Shown here one piece after another: positions 1-12,095 of a stretch of DNA of 64,000 bases. The position numbers and the translations under genes are program-made. Position 1 is the first letter of the stretch. Each line of letters begins with the position of its first letter. Below the pieces are notes generated by a model. It had not been told where the DNA came from, did not search any database, and saw only the letters and a list, made by a program, of their open reading frames with translations. This DNA comes from Holacanthus passer (Eukaryota; Chordata; Actinopteri; Pomacanthidae). Location: the NCBI GenBank assembly GCA_025331565.1, contig JAFREQ010000079.1, forward strand, positions 2,170,001-2,234,000, given 5' to 3'.

Positions 1-2709
1 GCCACAGCAGGCTGGAGGTGAGCTCAGTTATTCTCTTCAATAAAGTCAACCAAAAAATTATCCTCCTTCAAGTCTACTTACCTTCAGGTACAAGTCAGGA
101 CCTCTTCTCTGTCTGCTGTTTGATGAGACTAATCAGCTCCAAAGTGAAGGCTTAACTTCATAAATATCATTTGCTAATGCATTAAGTCTTTGCACATCTA
201 GGTACCAGGGAGAAGAACGAGGTATCCAGGCTTACTACAAGCCCTCCTCCAGTCCATCTGTCCATGGTTTCCTCGGGGCCGCGGAGCTCGACAGACCCCT
301 GGACAGTCTGTGGAACATAATCTGCCAGCTGTCCAAGAGCCACATGTATAATCAGTCAGTTCATTCTGTCTGGACACGACCACTAGATGACAGCACTCAG
401 CTGGGTGAGCTAATGTGTCTGCTTAGTCTTTATCCTCACATGGATTCCATACATTACAACGCCAGTTTAGTAAGTTTCAAGTAAGTTTAGTCAAGAGTTT
501 TACATAAAAACTATAATGGATTTTTTTGGATTAAACTAACCAACAATGTATCAGATTGTTAAAAATAGCTCCATCTCAACCAACTACAAAAGTGAAATGC
601 TACTTGAACATTAACTGATCAGTGATAGTTCATAATGTATATAAAGAAAAATTTAGACCAGTAACATTAAGATTCTCATTGAGGAAAGTTAGTTAAGATA
701 CTGATGAATCCTATCTTTTGCAATGTGAGCTTCATGTGATGGAAGAGTTGTTTACATTGCATATAATATTTGTATTTTTTGCAAAAATATAAATATAGAA
801 AAATATTTATACCTTTGTCTGTGCTGCAAAACTATTTATATTTTTGCAAGGTGTTTATGGACCCTGCAGATGTATTTGCCTCAAATGATGTGTCTGCATC
901 CATTAGTTATGTACAGTACAGTACAATACACCATCTCATTCATCACTGAGCAGCTTATTGTATTACATGACCAACTCAATTCTCACACATGCAGTTTGGT
1001 GTGTTTAATACCTGTGCAACATCTCTTACTTCATCTACTCTGCTCTGATCGAACCTTTTGTCCATTTGTGTCTACACATGGATTTAGAGTATTTTTGGTT
1101 TTTCATCCATATTTTTTTCCTGTCTGACACACTGTCTCTGTGCTCCTGTTTAGTTTACATACTAACTGATCCGTCCACCTGCCACCTCAGCCAGCCACGG
1201 GACTTCTGCTGCATCAGCACTGAGTCCAAACAGGTAAGCACAGCTGCAAAACCATCCAGCCGGTCCTGATGATTACTGCTAGTCGCTCTTCTATAAGGTT
1301 CACTGAGCATTTGCAGCATAGTTGTACACAAACTCACACTTAAATTTGAAGGGGAAAAATTCCATTTGCTGTCATATTGCAGGGTATGACAACTAGCTGA
1401 AATGATGTTTGAATAGAGTCTGAATCTGATTGTTGCCACGCAAGTGTACATTTACTATTTAATGACTCTCAAATGACCAGTACAAACTTTGGTTAGAAAG
1501 AAAAAAGAGAATGACCAACGTGCAACCAACGCTAGCAATTTTGGGGAGGAGCCTTCACAGGTCATGCTAAGGGAACGAAGCACATCCAACACAAGAAGAC
1601 TGAGAAGTGAATATGAACATGACCATCTATTAGAGGTTTTTGTTTAATTTTCATACAATAATTAACATTTGGAGTAAACTATACTATACTGTACTTATAG
1701 GTTGTGAATAGTCATGGAAATTTTATTATGGGTCCTCGAAATTTTGTCTATGAAAATATGTGAGAATCCTGATGTTAGTGTGGCAGGAAACCAGGATTGG
1801 AGAGTGCTGTCTTTTGTAGTTAAAACCACTTAATGATAAACAGCTTGATGTGGAGTTTTTAATCCACAAAATGTAGAACGTGCTATTTAGACGCTGCTCA
1901 TGCTCACAGAAACAACACGAGCGTAAACAAGACTGACCCAGAGGCAGTGGGTGGGGAAGACACCGTGTCAGCTGTTGGTTATCAGTGTCAGTGTACAGTT
2001 GCCTCTCGGCTGATCAAAAGTCTGTGCTGCCTGTTTTATTGATGATTTTTTTCCCCCTCTCTCTGCCTCAGGCTGGCCTGTGCGTGCTGGCAATGCAGTC
2101 TGTGTTCGAGGAGTCTCTGCCTCGTCCCAGTGTGGATGCAGTCCGAGGGGAGATGATGCCCAGTTGCTGGGTCCTGCAACCAATTAGACGCAGTGGACAG
2201 GAAGTCACCAGGGTCATCTACCTGCTACAGGTGAGATATGACCGCTGTAAATGAATCCGCCGGCTGATGTATGTGTTGTGCTCTGTAGCAGCACCGCCAC
2301 ATGTTAACTGGCTGTAAAAGTACAGATCAAACAGGTTATGTTGATATGCTGTGTGAATGTGGAAATCTCAAAACACGTGTGAAAAAGTTGTTTTTTAGGT
2401 TATAACCTTTATTTTAATGGTGTTTTGACGACTCTGTTTACATTTACGTTTTTTATTTTTTACATACATCACAGCATTACTGTGTGTGTCACAAATGATT
2501 TCCCACCAATCTGCCTTCTTTGATTCATCCATACAAATGATGGTGGCCAGTGCTACTGTGTATGTGAACCATGTTTGTCTTTGCCCCATCACCTTGTGCC
2601 TCTCTAGGTCGACCTAGGAACTCCATCCTTTCCTCACCGACTGTTGAACACTGTTGCCAGAAGACAGGCAGCTGTCATCGCTGATCTTGACGTTTTCCTC
2701 TCTTCGTAA
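1..2709 (+). CDS. stard9: stard9 3' end: C-terminal START domain (partial gene)
   Basis: These are the last coding exons of a gene entering from the left edge. Exons read 1-17 (donor GTGAGC; least certain), 202-404, 1154-1233, 2072-2230 and 2608-2709, with stop TAA at 2707-2709. All junctions are GT-AG and the phases agree, giving 186 residues. The peptide contains HGFLGAAELDRPLDSLW, TDPSTCHLSQPRDFCC and RGEMMPSCWVLQP, followed by a final segment ending in DLDVFLSS. This is the pattern of the C-terminal START domain of STARD9, and the protein ends right after the domain, as STARD9 does. STARD9 is a very large kinesin-3-family motor that acts at the mitotic centrosome; START domains bind a lipid in a hydrophobic pocket. 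The motor and the long middle region lie outside the window. Another START protein is possible, but the PRDFCC-type core and the neighbouring snap23 favour stard9. Confidence 0.85.
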
Positions 2710-3572
2710 ATCCACAGGAAGAAGACTCGTTAGCAGTGAGCACTTAGACTAAACTGTCTCCAACACGGAGTTAGTCTGTCTTTAACTTTTGCACCTCAAA
2801 TTTATTTACTTGACTTTTTTTAAACTCTAAGAGCACTGTTCTGTTGATTCCCAGTTACAAAGTTGAAGCAGCTTTTTTATATGAAGGTATTTTTTTTTTT
2901 ATAAAATATTGAAACTGTAAACTTTTTATATTTATCATGTACATGAATGCTTGTAACAATCATAATCCTATTTTACCAAAGATTGATTAGAAGCCTAATG
3001 GAGCAACTTTACATGGCACATTTAGTGTATTCCGTTTAGCTTTAGACAGGTTGATTATTAATGGATAATTAATTATCAAAGGCGGCAAAGCTACAAAGTT
3101 TCCTCACCTTATTGATTTATTCATTAGATGCAATAGGTTAATTATTCCATTCTAACCTGATAAGTATCAGCCATTTAGCTCCTTAATGCCTGTTAGAAGT
3201 ATGGTGTCATGATTTCTACCATATTGTAACAAGGACAGCCAAATATGCTAAAGCTAACTGGATCATTGTCATAGCTAGAGAACCTTGAAATTGAAGTTTA
3301 AGAGTCAGTCAACAGATAATCCAAGGTTACACTGATTTGATGTATAGTTACTCCGCTGTGTCTTCACCGGTCTTTACTATCTATCTGTCTGTGATAGATA
3401 GATGCAGCCAGTGTTGTAGCTAGAAGGGCGTGTAAATACACCTGAGATTAAGATCACATACAGAAGGCAGCATCTCTTTGTTCCAGATCTGGGTCAAGCA
3501 GTTTTTGCAAATAATTAAATGCTTTGTTTTCTAGCCTGCTTAGGTAGATGAGGGGGATTCGTCAGATATGAC

Positions 3573-3578
3573 AATAAA
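3573..3578 (+). terminator. candidate stard9 polyadenylation signal
   Basis: AATAAA lies 864 bases after the stard9 stop codon, in AT-rich DNA that would be the 3' UTR. No closer canonical AATAAA was seen, though variant signals around 2900 cannot be excluded. Confidence 0.35.
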
Positions 3579-5519
3579 ATGAAAGCTGGAAGACTGAGTA
3601 TTAGAAGTTGAGTTTATTCATGAAGTAAACCACGTGCAAACGTATATTAATGTATTTAGAGTGAGGAAATATTTGCAAATACTGTCAGGCTGATTTGTTA
3701 CAGTACATATACACACTTATTGCCTCAGGCACTGCATTTTTTAAACCACTCAAAGACCTTAACTCTGCAGAAAATGAACTGCAAATGTCCTTTAACAGTT
3801 TTCAGCAAAAAGGTGAAGCCTGTGTAATAGTATGTATAGTTAATCGTTCCATAAACAGTCACAATTCAAAGACAACTTTTCAAAGGTTTAAAGAAAACAT
3901 AAATAAATCCAGGGAGAGCCTAGACAAAGTTCAGCCCTCTGCACTACTCCAGTCATTGTCATACCGTCCCTAAGCTATGTGTTGGATAATAAGTTGGCGT
4001 GTTGAAGGAAAGCTAAGAGCCTTTATTTGTATTGTTTAAACCACTCAGCAGCACTTTGTCCAAAAACAGTTTTGTAGCAAAAATGGGAAGGAGGTGAGTT
4101 GGAAGGTCAAGAACTTTTTCAAGTCAAAGGTCAAGATACTGAAGATCCTTCCAGCTGCAGGTATGATGCTCTGTAGTCGACCTCTGACCTCCTTTTGTTT
4201 CATTATTAAAGCTGCAGTTAGATATTGACACAACGCGGTACCCAAATCTACATAAGCTCACTCCTAAGGCCTTTTTTTCACACCTGTTTCTGAAGTCTGT
4301 CGTATTTATTTTGCTCCTCTTGCCTTCTGTTTGAAATGCTGTTGAATGTGTTTTCTAGTTGTGATGGGTTTTTTATAAGCGAAGCACGGTGCTGTGTTTT
4401 TCATGGCTGCTTGCACAAAACTGTTGATGCATTTATTAATGTTACTTCTTAAAAAAGTGATGTTTTTTTTTTCGTTTGTTTGTACAGCGTTGAAACTATG
4501 CAGAAGCTGATCAAAGGCAGGGCTGTTCTCAGTCAGAGCTGGGTCAGCTGTACCCAGATATGAAGCCATATTATTTCCAGGCGTCGTAGGTTCGGGACTG
4601 TTTTGGCACTGCAGCTGCAGAGCCCAGTTTGGGACAAATGACGTTCCCTGGGGAACCAAAGAGAAAGAAAAATATAAACAGAACAAGCTGAAGACAGAGT
4701 GAAGGAACATTGTGACAACTTTTTGTACTGATTTCTTGTTGCCTATATATTTTTAAGTGCTCATTTCATTGTGTAAAAAGCTTTGTTATTTATGTTTTAA
4801 CGATCTGTTGTAAATGTATTTTATTATAAACACCCTGCTTCCTGTTGCTAATAAGATGTTATTTGGTGTGTTTGGACTTTTTTTTTTATGAATACAATAT
4901 ATATTTTAAGTGAATTGTTGTTTTTACATTTTTTCCCCCAGAATTTTTCTTGTGTCAATCAATCTTAAATTCTGTCATTTAAGTTTTTGCACTTGTCTTA
5001 ACAGTAACAAGTCATTTGACATTTTATACTTTACTTATTTTACTTAGTTAATGCTTTTATTTTGACTTTCATATTTGAGATGTTTTGTCTTTTTTTCTTA
5101 AATGTCTTAAAATATCTGCTGTGAAGTAAGGTTTGGTTTTGGTATTTGAAATCAGGTGTTGTATCAGCACTATTATCCAAAAATGTCAGATCATACCCAG
5201 CTGTTAGTCTAAGCTGTCTACCCTTTTTAAAATATTTATTCATCCACGCTTCAGTACAGAATGTAATCCCAGTATAAGTTTAGACAGTCTTCTGAAACTG
5301 TCTATTTTTAACACATGCAGATTATAGAGATTCAATCATTCTGCAAAACCTCTAGAAACTCAAATAATAGGAAAATGTACTGTTCCTTATCTATTGCACT
5401 GCAGTGTTTCCTCACACTGATTCAATGTAGGGATTAATATTTCAAATATGACAATCTGACTCCTCAAACAAGTGGAAATATTCTTTCCTCTACCACTGCC
5501 TGTCACGTTATCTGCCAGG

Positions 5520-6150
5520 CAGCGGTGGAAGAAGTCCTCAGATCCTTTACTCAAGCAAAATTGTCAATACTGTTGTGTAAAAATACTCAAATACAAGTAA
5601 AAGTACTGCATCACTTATTGGCAAAATGTACTTAAAGTATCAAAAGTCAAATTACTCTGTGATATTATTGTTATTTCATAGGCTGTAAATACTCATGCAT
5701 TCATGTGTAAACAGCATTTTACTGCTGTATTTAATCAAGGTAGAACTAGTTTTAACGACTTTATATTCAGTTTAGTCCAGTGGTTTCCAGTTTAGAGGTC
5801 AGGACCCTCCAAAAGGTCACAAGATAAATCTGAGATAATTAGATAAAAAGAATGAGTTCTGATACACTTTAAACTTTTCTTTGATATTTTCTTCATATGT
5901 GAAATACTGGACAATTTTATTTAAATGAAACCATCTGATGAGAGTCCCGACCACAGCGTTTTTGTAAATTGACCCAAGACATAAATTTTGTAAACTTTTT
6001 TTTTTTTTAATCTGTCAGTTAAATATAGCCACTAAAAAGTACAGTAATTCTCTGTGAAATGTAGAGTGGAAGTATAAAGTAGCAGAAATATTAAAGAGAC
6101 GTAGACTTTAAAATACTTAAGTAAATGTACTTAGTTACTTTTCACCACTG
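5520..6150. repeat. inverted-repeat DNA element (MITE-like), copy 1, with nested insert
   Basis: The copy begins CAGCGGTGGAAGAAG and ends TTTTCACCACTG, giving imperfect terminal inverted repeats. Between them is the 'AAATACAAGTAAAAGTACTGCAT' type of sequence common in fish genomes. A second repeat, starting near 5778 at CCAGTGGTTTCCAG and followed by GTCAGGACCCTCC, interrupts it. No transposase is present, so this is a non-autonomous element. No clear target-site duplication was seen. Confidence 0.7.
5775..5990. repeat. second repeat nested inside the first
   Basis: CCAGTGGTTTCCAG, GGTCAGGACCCTCC and AAAGGTCACAAGATAAATC resemble a widespread fish repeat whose usual start is 'CAGTGGTTCCCAAC...GGGTCGGGACCCC'. 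A matching 'GAGAGTCCCGACCACAG' block occurs near 5940-5957. The right boundary is approximate. Confidence 0.5.
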
Positions 6151-6249
6151 TAACTGTAACCATGTGTGGACCCTCTTGTCTTTGTGCTGCATGTTGAAAC
6201 ACAGAGGACCAGCAGAGGTGACATTTGTGAAGGGTCTCTGCTGGCTGCT

Positions 6250-6328
6250 GGGTGGGTGGGTGAGATTAGAGGCCGGGTCGGGGCGGGGTGGACCGGAGAG
6301 GGGGGGGGTGGACAGGAGGGGAGGGGGG
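6250..6328 (+). other. G-rich patch, possible G-quadruplex or promoter fragment
   Basis: This 80-base stretch has repeated runs of three or more G on the plus strand (GGGTGGGTGGG, GGGGCGGGG, and an eight-G run near 6301). A good splice donor, GTAAGT, follows at 6645, and an AGATAA motif lies at 6607-6612. It could be the end of a non-coding first exon, but transcription is not shown by the sequence. Confidence 0.3.
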
Positions 6329-6982
6329 CAGATCAGAAGTGTCTGTGCCATTTCGAGTCACCAGCTCTTGTCAGGAATGTGCGTCCCTGCGCGCACGGAT
6401 CATGCACTGGATGCACCCTGGTTATTTTTAACCCTGCAGGGTGGGTCAGTCTCTGGCTTTCGGGACTGACCGAGGAGCCCACAGCCCCCTGTCCCTCGTC
6501 CCCCCCCCAGAGTCCTCCTCAGCCTGCGGACACCTCCGTGCGCCCTGACCGGGACCCGGTTGCTTCCATGGGATTATAATTGGTTTACTGGCAGGGACAA
6601 GAGTCAAGATAAACACTTTGGGACAGGACGACATCCAGAAGCAAGTAAGTGTAAATTGAAAGCATATTAATTGTTAAATGAAATAATTGATCTGTGGCCA
6701 AATAGTTTGTGTCCCAGCTTCTTTCATGGAGCTGTTTCCATTTGCTCCTCTGTTGTTTTGGCCACCTGTTGGAGCAGGCTGCCATTTTACATACTGACCT
6801 CTTTTTCCTCCAGCTTTCACACTAATTATGTATTTGAGTAAATGTAGCACATCAGGGTGAATTCTTACTTTATCAGTTTATCTAAACAGGCCGCAAAGAG
6901 TCGTCGGATGTGCGCATAATGACGCCGCTGTGCGTCTTTACGCATGGACAAGTGCGCATTTCCGAAGTCTCTGTCATGTTAC

Positions 6983-7474
6983 ATGTGGAGAAAGTATTCA
7001 GATCTCTTTTACTTATATAAAAGTAGCAGCACTGCACCATAGAAATACTGGATTAGATGATAAATAAATGTCCTGAATAGAAAATGTCACTTAAGTAAAA
7101 GTACACTATTAAAAAAATAGACTCAAAGTATCAAGAGTAAAAGTACTTAAAATGGCTCCTGTTGCACTGTTACATATTTTAGAAGTATTTTATTAAGTTA
7201 CTCAAGATGGAGTTTATTTATATATTTCTTGTAGTTTAATCTGCAGTGCATCTATTTTACTTGTTTTTATTCTATTTTATTTTTCTAAATCTCTCTTGTG
7301 TTTTATGTGTAAAATCTTAATCAGTGAAGCAGCTTGTGACTAAAGTAGTAAAAATAAATGTAGTGGAGTAAAATGAACAATATTTCCTTCTGAAATGTAG
7401 TGGAGTAGAAGTATAATGCAGCAGTACAGTTGCTACAGTCTTGAGTAAAAGTACTTAATTACATTCCACCACTG
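6983..7474. repeat. inverted-repeat DNA element (MITE-like), copy 2
   Basis: It begins TGTGGAGAAAGTATTCAG and ends TTCCACCACTG. The interior carries many AAGTACTT and AGTAAAAGTAC units, as in the copy at 5520-6150. No coding capacity. Confidence 0.7.
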
Positions 7475-8967
7475 ATGTTTAACTAAAGTCAAGTAACAAC
7501 AATGCTTCTTCCATCCACGACTCAAAACAGTGTGTCGGCTTCCAAAACAACAAAGAAATCAAATGTTCCCTGAGCAGAAGCCACGTCCCTCCTCATTCCC
7601 CTTAAAAGGACAAGTGTGAGTGTGTCGCCATGTCTGGATGAGCAGGGACTTTCGTGTAAACACACTCCAGGAATAGTTTACTATCGATCCTTTATAAGCT
7701 CTCGCAAGATCAGGCTCAGTGTTGTGGCAGTCAAAACAACATGGACCACAACAGAGCAGCCTTTTTTACATCTTGTACATAATCAATGCACAGTATGGAT
7801 TATGATAAACAGAGTGTTTATGCTCAGTTTCCACCACGTGTTTCCCTATATGTTGTTAAAATGCATGAGTAATGTTTAGTGTGATGTTGATATCAGCAGG
7901 TTGAGGAGGAAGCTGCAGACTCTGGTGGTCTCTCAGTCCAGTAACCCCCCATCCTCCTCTTCATCTCCCGCCATATTGATCTCTGTCCACTTTGTGTTCA
8001 GGCCTCAGATTTACTCTGTGCTCGACCTCAGGCCTCCGTCTCCTCGGTCCAGTTGCTGCTGCTGCTGCTACAGTTTCACAGACACTGTTGGTCACACATC
8101 TCGACCACACCCGTCTCTTATTTCATGCTCTCCGTCTGACTCCGAGCTGAATAATGTGATCACTCCCAGCCAGCTAATGTGTTGCTGCTCCTCAGAGTGC
8201 ATCAGCGAGGAGTTTACTTACAGCCGGGTGCAGGATTTCCTGACTTATTATTCATCTCAGGTGGTGATTTGATGTTTACAATGTACATATTTGTTTACAG
8301 TGTAGTTTTGCAGTAACAGCAAAGCAGGGAAATGAGTGCAGTCAATTAAAATCCCAAGCGGCGGAGAGGATGTCATCAAGGAAAAGTTTTTTTTTCTCAC
8401 CTCAGAAACAAGGAATTGTTTTGTTTGTACTCAGCATATTTAAAGAGCACGAATCTAATTCACACCTTTTAACCATTTTCCCAAAACTATACGAGCTGAG
8501 CTGCATCCACACATATCAAAAACCCATGTTTCATTATTCGAATGCGACACGAGGTCTGATAAAAAGAAATGTAATATGTTTTTTTGTTCTGAGTTCAAGC
8601 AGCACTTGGATATGTGGAGAAATTCCAGCCGACATTTTAATCATCCCCCTTGACATTTATACGACTTTTGAGAAATTATCCAGCAGCCATTACTCACCAG
8701 TTTACAACGTGCAGCTATAAAAATGTTATATTTACTGAAGCATGTGCTGATTTTATCTACTGCAGGTGATAGAAAGAAACACAAGAGCCACCGAATCTTA
8801 TCAGTAGAAGCTGATAACAGTGAGAAATGTGTTATTTGTTTCAACTTCGTATCAAGTTCATGACAATTACCTCACAACGGAAACACTAATAATATGACTT
8901 ACATCATTTATGTGTCAGTGACGTTGGCTTTGCTGAACTCCGACACATCTGACCTGAAAAACTCAAT

Positions 8968-9110
8968 TTGTTGATTCATTGAATAGTCAATTGCTGGAAA
9001 ATTAATCATCAGCTCTTTGATTACTGATTGTTTAAATCATTTATGAAGTAAAAACACATAACATCAGCTGCTTTTCTCTGTTTTTTCCATCACTATACAG
9101 CTTTACACAG
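8968..9110. repeat. 'ATTAATCGA'-type interspersed repeat fragment
   Basis: The stretch with GTTGATTCATTGAATAGTC and GAAAATTAATCATC resembles the abundant teleost family whose ends read 'CTGCAACTAACGATTA'. The copy is decayed and the borders are approximate. Confidence 0.4.
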
Positions 9111-9190
9111 CTTTGGGTTTAAACAGTTATTTGGACGTAATATGTAATTTCAACAACTTGGACTAGAGGAATTTATTTTTTTAGCCTTTA

Positions 9191-9503
9191 ATCCAGACTG
9201 AAATATGTCAACAACTGACTTCAATGGATTGTCATTACATTTTGTGCAGACATTCATGGTCCCCAGAGAACGAAGTCTTCTGACTTTTGGGATCCCCTGA
9301 CTTTTCCCCTGGCGCCACCATCGAGCCAAAATTTGTCCGACACTTTAGTTTATGACCAAACACCTGCAAAATGAATGGCACTTGTAGCCTCGGCTGTGTG
9401 TTGTGTCTAATAAGCAAATTTTAAAAATCATTATAGCTGCTTAACATCAGCATGTTGTCATTTATCTCACAGAGCTGCTGGCATGACTGTAGACTCTTAG
9501 TGG
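9191..9503 (+). repeat. 'CATTCATGGTCCCCAGAG' interspersed repeat
   Basis: The sequence GACATTCATGGTCCCCAGAG, then GATCCCCTGACTTTTCCCCTGG, then AACACCTGCAAAATGAATGGC and TGGCATGACTGTAGACTC is a familiar multi-copy fish repeat. A copy in the opposite orientation lies at 32578-32785. The open reading frame inside it on the minus strand is not a gene. Confidence 0.6.
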
Positions 9504-10275
9504 ATAATGAAAACTTTTGTTAGTTGTAGCTCTAACTGGAACATTGTTTTCAGTAATGATTCTGGACAGTCTTCTTTTAGACCAGTTAGTATAATGACTT
9601 GAATATCGCTGAGAAACGCCTCACAGCTGCAGAGGTGCACAGGTGCCGTTTCACCCCTCCCTCACTCAGCACTTTGTATCAGTGACTGCATCTTATTGGA
9701 GTTTCAGACTTTCATTCTGCATTGCAGGAGCTTGTAGCTGACAGGGTGACCTGCTGTGAGTGAGCAGGACACTCAAGGACACCACCAGAGGACACCTGAC
9801 TATTGACAGACACACACTTGCTGTGGCAGGCGGCGAACTTTCTGTCACAGGACTGTCTATAAGCAGGAGGCCGACTTGCCTTCGCGCAGCTCTAAATGGA
9901 GCCGAGTACAGTATCACTGAGAATAAGTCCCAGCTCGCACACTTAATTTGCTGCGGTTTGTGTTTGGCAGCTCAGTCGAGCAGTCCTTCGACACGATTAG
10001 GGCTTTTTCTACACAGCTGACAGTTTGTGGATACACGGTTTGCACGGTGTGTAAGGAGGGTTTGTGCAGTGTGAGTGTGTTGTGCGGCGGTCCTGTCCAG
10101 GTTGTGTGTGAGGTGATAAGGGGATCCCCGGTGGTGGGTGGAGCATCCCCGGGCTGATAACAGCCGCCTGCAGAGGGCTGATACTGGAAACCTGTAGGAT
10201 GCCATCATTGCGCACCACTGAGGGCCTCTTCTGTGGATGCACCGGAGGAACATCCTCGCATTCATGTCTGTAGAA

Positions 10276-10446
10276 TAACTAAGTATATTTACTCAAGTAC
10301 TGTACTTGAGTGCTTTGAGGCAGCTGTACTTTTCATTTTATCCTACTTCATAGTACATCTATCCCTTATTTAGTTCTGAAATGTGGTGGAGCAGAACTAA
10401 CATAAAATGCTTACAGTAAGTACAGTAATTGAGTAAATGCACTTAA
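10276..10446. repeat. fragment of the AAGTACTT-rich repeat family
   Basis: TTTACTCAAGTACTGTACTTGAGT and the phrases after it (TTTTATCCTACTTCATAG, AAATGTGGTGGAGCAG) match a fish repeat rich in AAGTAC units. It looks like a partial or rearranged copy related to those at 5520 and 6983. Confidence 0.5.
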
Positions 10447-10651
10447 ACTATTAAGGAGAATAAAAGAAGACAGTTTGCCTTATCTCAGATTGATGTCATG
10501 ACTTCTGATAAGAAAAATATGTTGTATTCATCAGTCGTATGCTATTTTAAACCGTGCCACATCTCTGTTATTCTCGATTCTTTGTGTACTACAGTTTCAG
10601 CAGAAGTTGGGTTCCCCGCCTCGCGTCACCTCACGCGCTCACTCTCACAAA

Positions 10652-10925
10652 CACCCACCAACAGAAACGCAGTTCTCGCAGTTCAAACTACGTGAGCTGC
10701 ATCATTCAAAAGGAGGCGTCTCCGTCATGTGCTGCAGTACAGAGGGGTTGCCCTCCCCCTGCGAAGCACGATAAGAGAGCTATGCTGCACCCAGATAGAG
10801 CTATCTGAGCGGTTACCCTTCAACCCGCCATTCCACACAAAGAATACACAGACACACTGCAGGGCACAAAATGGAGATGATGACAGACACAGGAGCCTGT
10901 AGGGCCGATGTGAAAGCTATGATAG
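10652..10925 (+). promoter_or_regulatory. GATA/CACCC cluster, candidate erythroid promoter or enhancer of sptb
   Basis: Seen directly: CACCC at 10652-10656; CGATAAG at 10769-10775; CACCC at 10788-10792 abutting AGATAG at 10793-10798; CTATCT (AGATAG on the other strand) at 10801-10806; TGATAG at 10920-10925. Two more TGATAA sites lie upstream at 10114 and 10155. GATA1 and CACCC-binding KLF1 factors control mammalian erythroid beta-spectrin. The cluster lies about 1.1-1.3 kb before the 5' UTR acceptor at 11981. That it drives sptb is inference; no TATA box or clear first-exon donor was found beside it. Confidence 0.45.
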
Positions 10926-11124
10926 GCGAGATTTCAGTGAAAATACACCTGAGATCACATAGATTTCTTGAAATGGCCAAAATTACATTTACATGCCAGG
11001 TATAGACACAGCTCCTCCCCAGAGGGATCGATCAACTGAAACTTAACGCTGAAATACAAACTAAACTGAGACAGAGAAACTGCATTTACAAATCAGCATC
11101 CCTTTCCTGTTTTGTCCCGACAGA

Positions 11125-11365
11125 AGCGCTAATGATGATTTCTTGAGTAAGTGATTGATTGTTTGATCCACAAAACATCAGAAAACAGTCAAAGATTTTT
11201 ATTACAATGTCCTTGAGGCAAACATGATGCCAATACATGTTTCTCACAACGTGAACCATCTGGCATTTTTGCTTGAAACATGACTGAAAAGATTAATTGA
11301 ATATCAAAAAAGTTGACAATTCGCTTTTTGTCTATTGATTAATTGACTAATGACTGCCGCCCTAC
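11125..11365. repeat. 'ATTAATCGA'-type interspersed repeat
   Basis: GATTGATTGTTTGATCCAC, CATTTTTGCTTGAAACATGA and ATTGATTAATTGACTAATGA followed by GCCGCCCTA are hallmarks of an abundant teleost repeat. No coding capacity. Confidence 0.55.
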
Positions 11366-11980
11366 CTTACAATATCCTGTGGAATAGAAACTGAGCAGTA
11401 TTATACAGAACTATATATCAGTATTTCAGCCCATCTGTCTATTCTGTCACATCTGTATTTATATTTTTATACTTAAAGACACCCTTCTAATTTGTGGCCT
11501 AAGTTGAATCACCTTGTCTTAAACTGACATCTAATCCTTCTTCGTAATTGATCCAGAACATCCAGAATTTATGAATATACAAACATTGATAATGTCAGAA
11601 GTTTAACTAAGTTTTCACACTTGTGTAAGTTGCATGTTGGACCACTGTGACGTCTCCAATCCTCATACACACAGTACAAACACCTTAGACTGAGATTTAA
11701 GGTGAGCGCAGAGAAACTTCCTTCGTCAGCAGACGAATGTCAAAACAGCCACCTAGTGTCAAACTGTGCACATAAATCATTCTGCACAGTGAAGGTCAAA
11801 CATCCAAGTGACATAACGAGAAAAACACATTTTGGAGTGGAGGGGGACTTTGTTTTCTTTCTGTTATAACTGCCGTATTGAAGAAGTCTCAGTTTCAGTC
11901 ATGTGCAGACCGAACCTCCGTTAATCATCATGATCAATCATATCAACACCTCCACTGTCTGTCTTTCCTCTCTCTTCCAG

Positions 11981-12095
11981 ACTACCTCCAGCGTTCCACA
12001 TCCATCCTGCCATTTCGTCCCCTCCATTCGTTTCCCTGCACACCTGAGGACGCCGGCCGCCGTCCCCCCGCCCGCCCGCCACGCTGGCTACCGCC
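11981..12095 (+). other. sptb: sptb 5' UTR part of the first coding exon
   Basis: A strong polypyrimidine tract and AG (CTTTCCTCTCTCTTCCAG, ending at 11980) sit 115 bases before the sptb start codon. This implies the leader is spliced and an upstream non-coding exon exists. The leader is C-rich and the start has a good context (CCGCCATGA). Confidence 0.65.

Larger units (their letters stand above)
2710..11980. other. spacer between stard9 and sptb
   Basis: No protein-coding gene was recognised here on either strand; the open frames are short and unlike known families. The spacer holds the stard9 3' UTR, repeat copies (5520-6150, 6983-7474, 8968-9110, 9191-9503, 10276-10446, 11125-11365), a G-rich patch (6250-6328) and a GATA/CACCC cluster (10652-10925). 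The non-coding first exon or exons of the main sptb transcript must lie here, because the first coding exon starts with a splice acceptor. Confidence 0.7.

Noticed and set aside
870..1269. Plus-strand frames of 85 and 67 codons in and before a stard9 exon
   Set aside because: They are in the wrong frame or mostly intron; only 1154-1233 is exon.
4306..4710. 134-codon minus-strand frame in the stard9-sptb spacer
   Set aside because: Low-complexity, no family recognised, no splice sites or promoter around it.
9693..10265. Several overlapping frames on both strands near 10 kb
   Set aside because: Mutually overlapping, no similarity to known proteins; better explained as GC-richer regulatory DNA.
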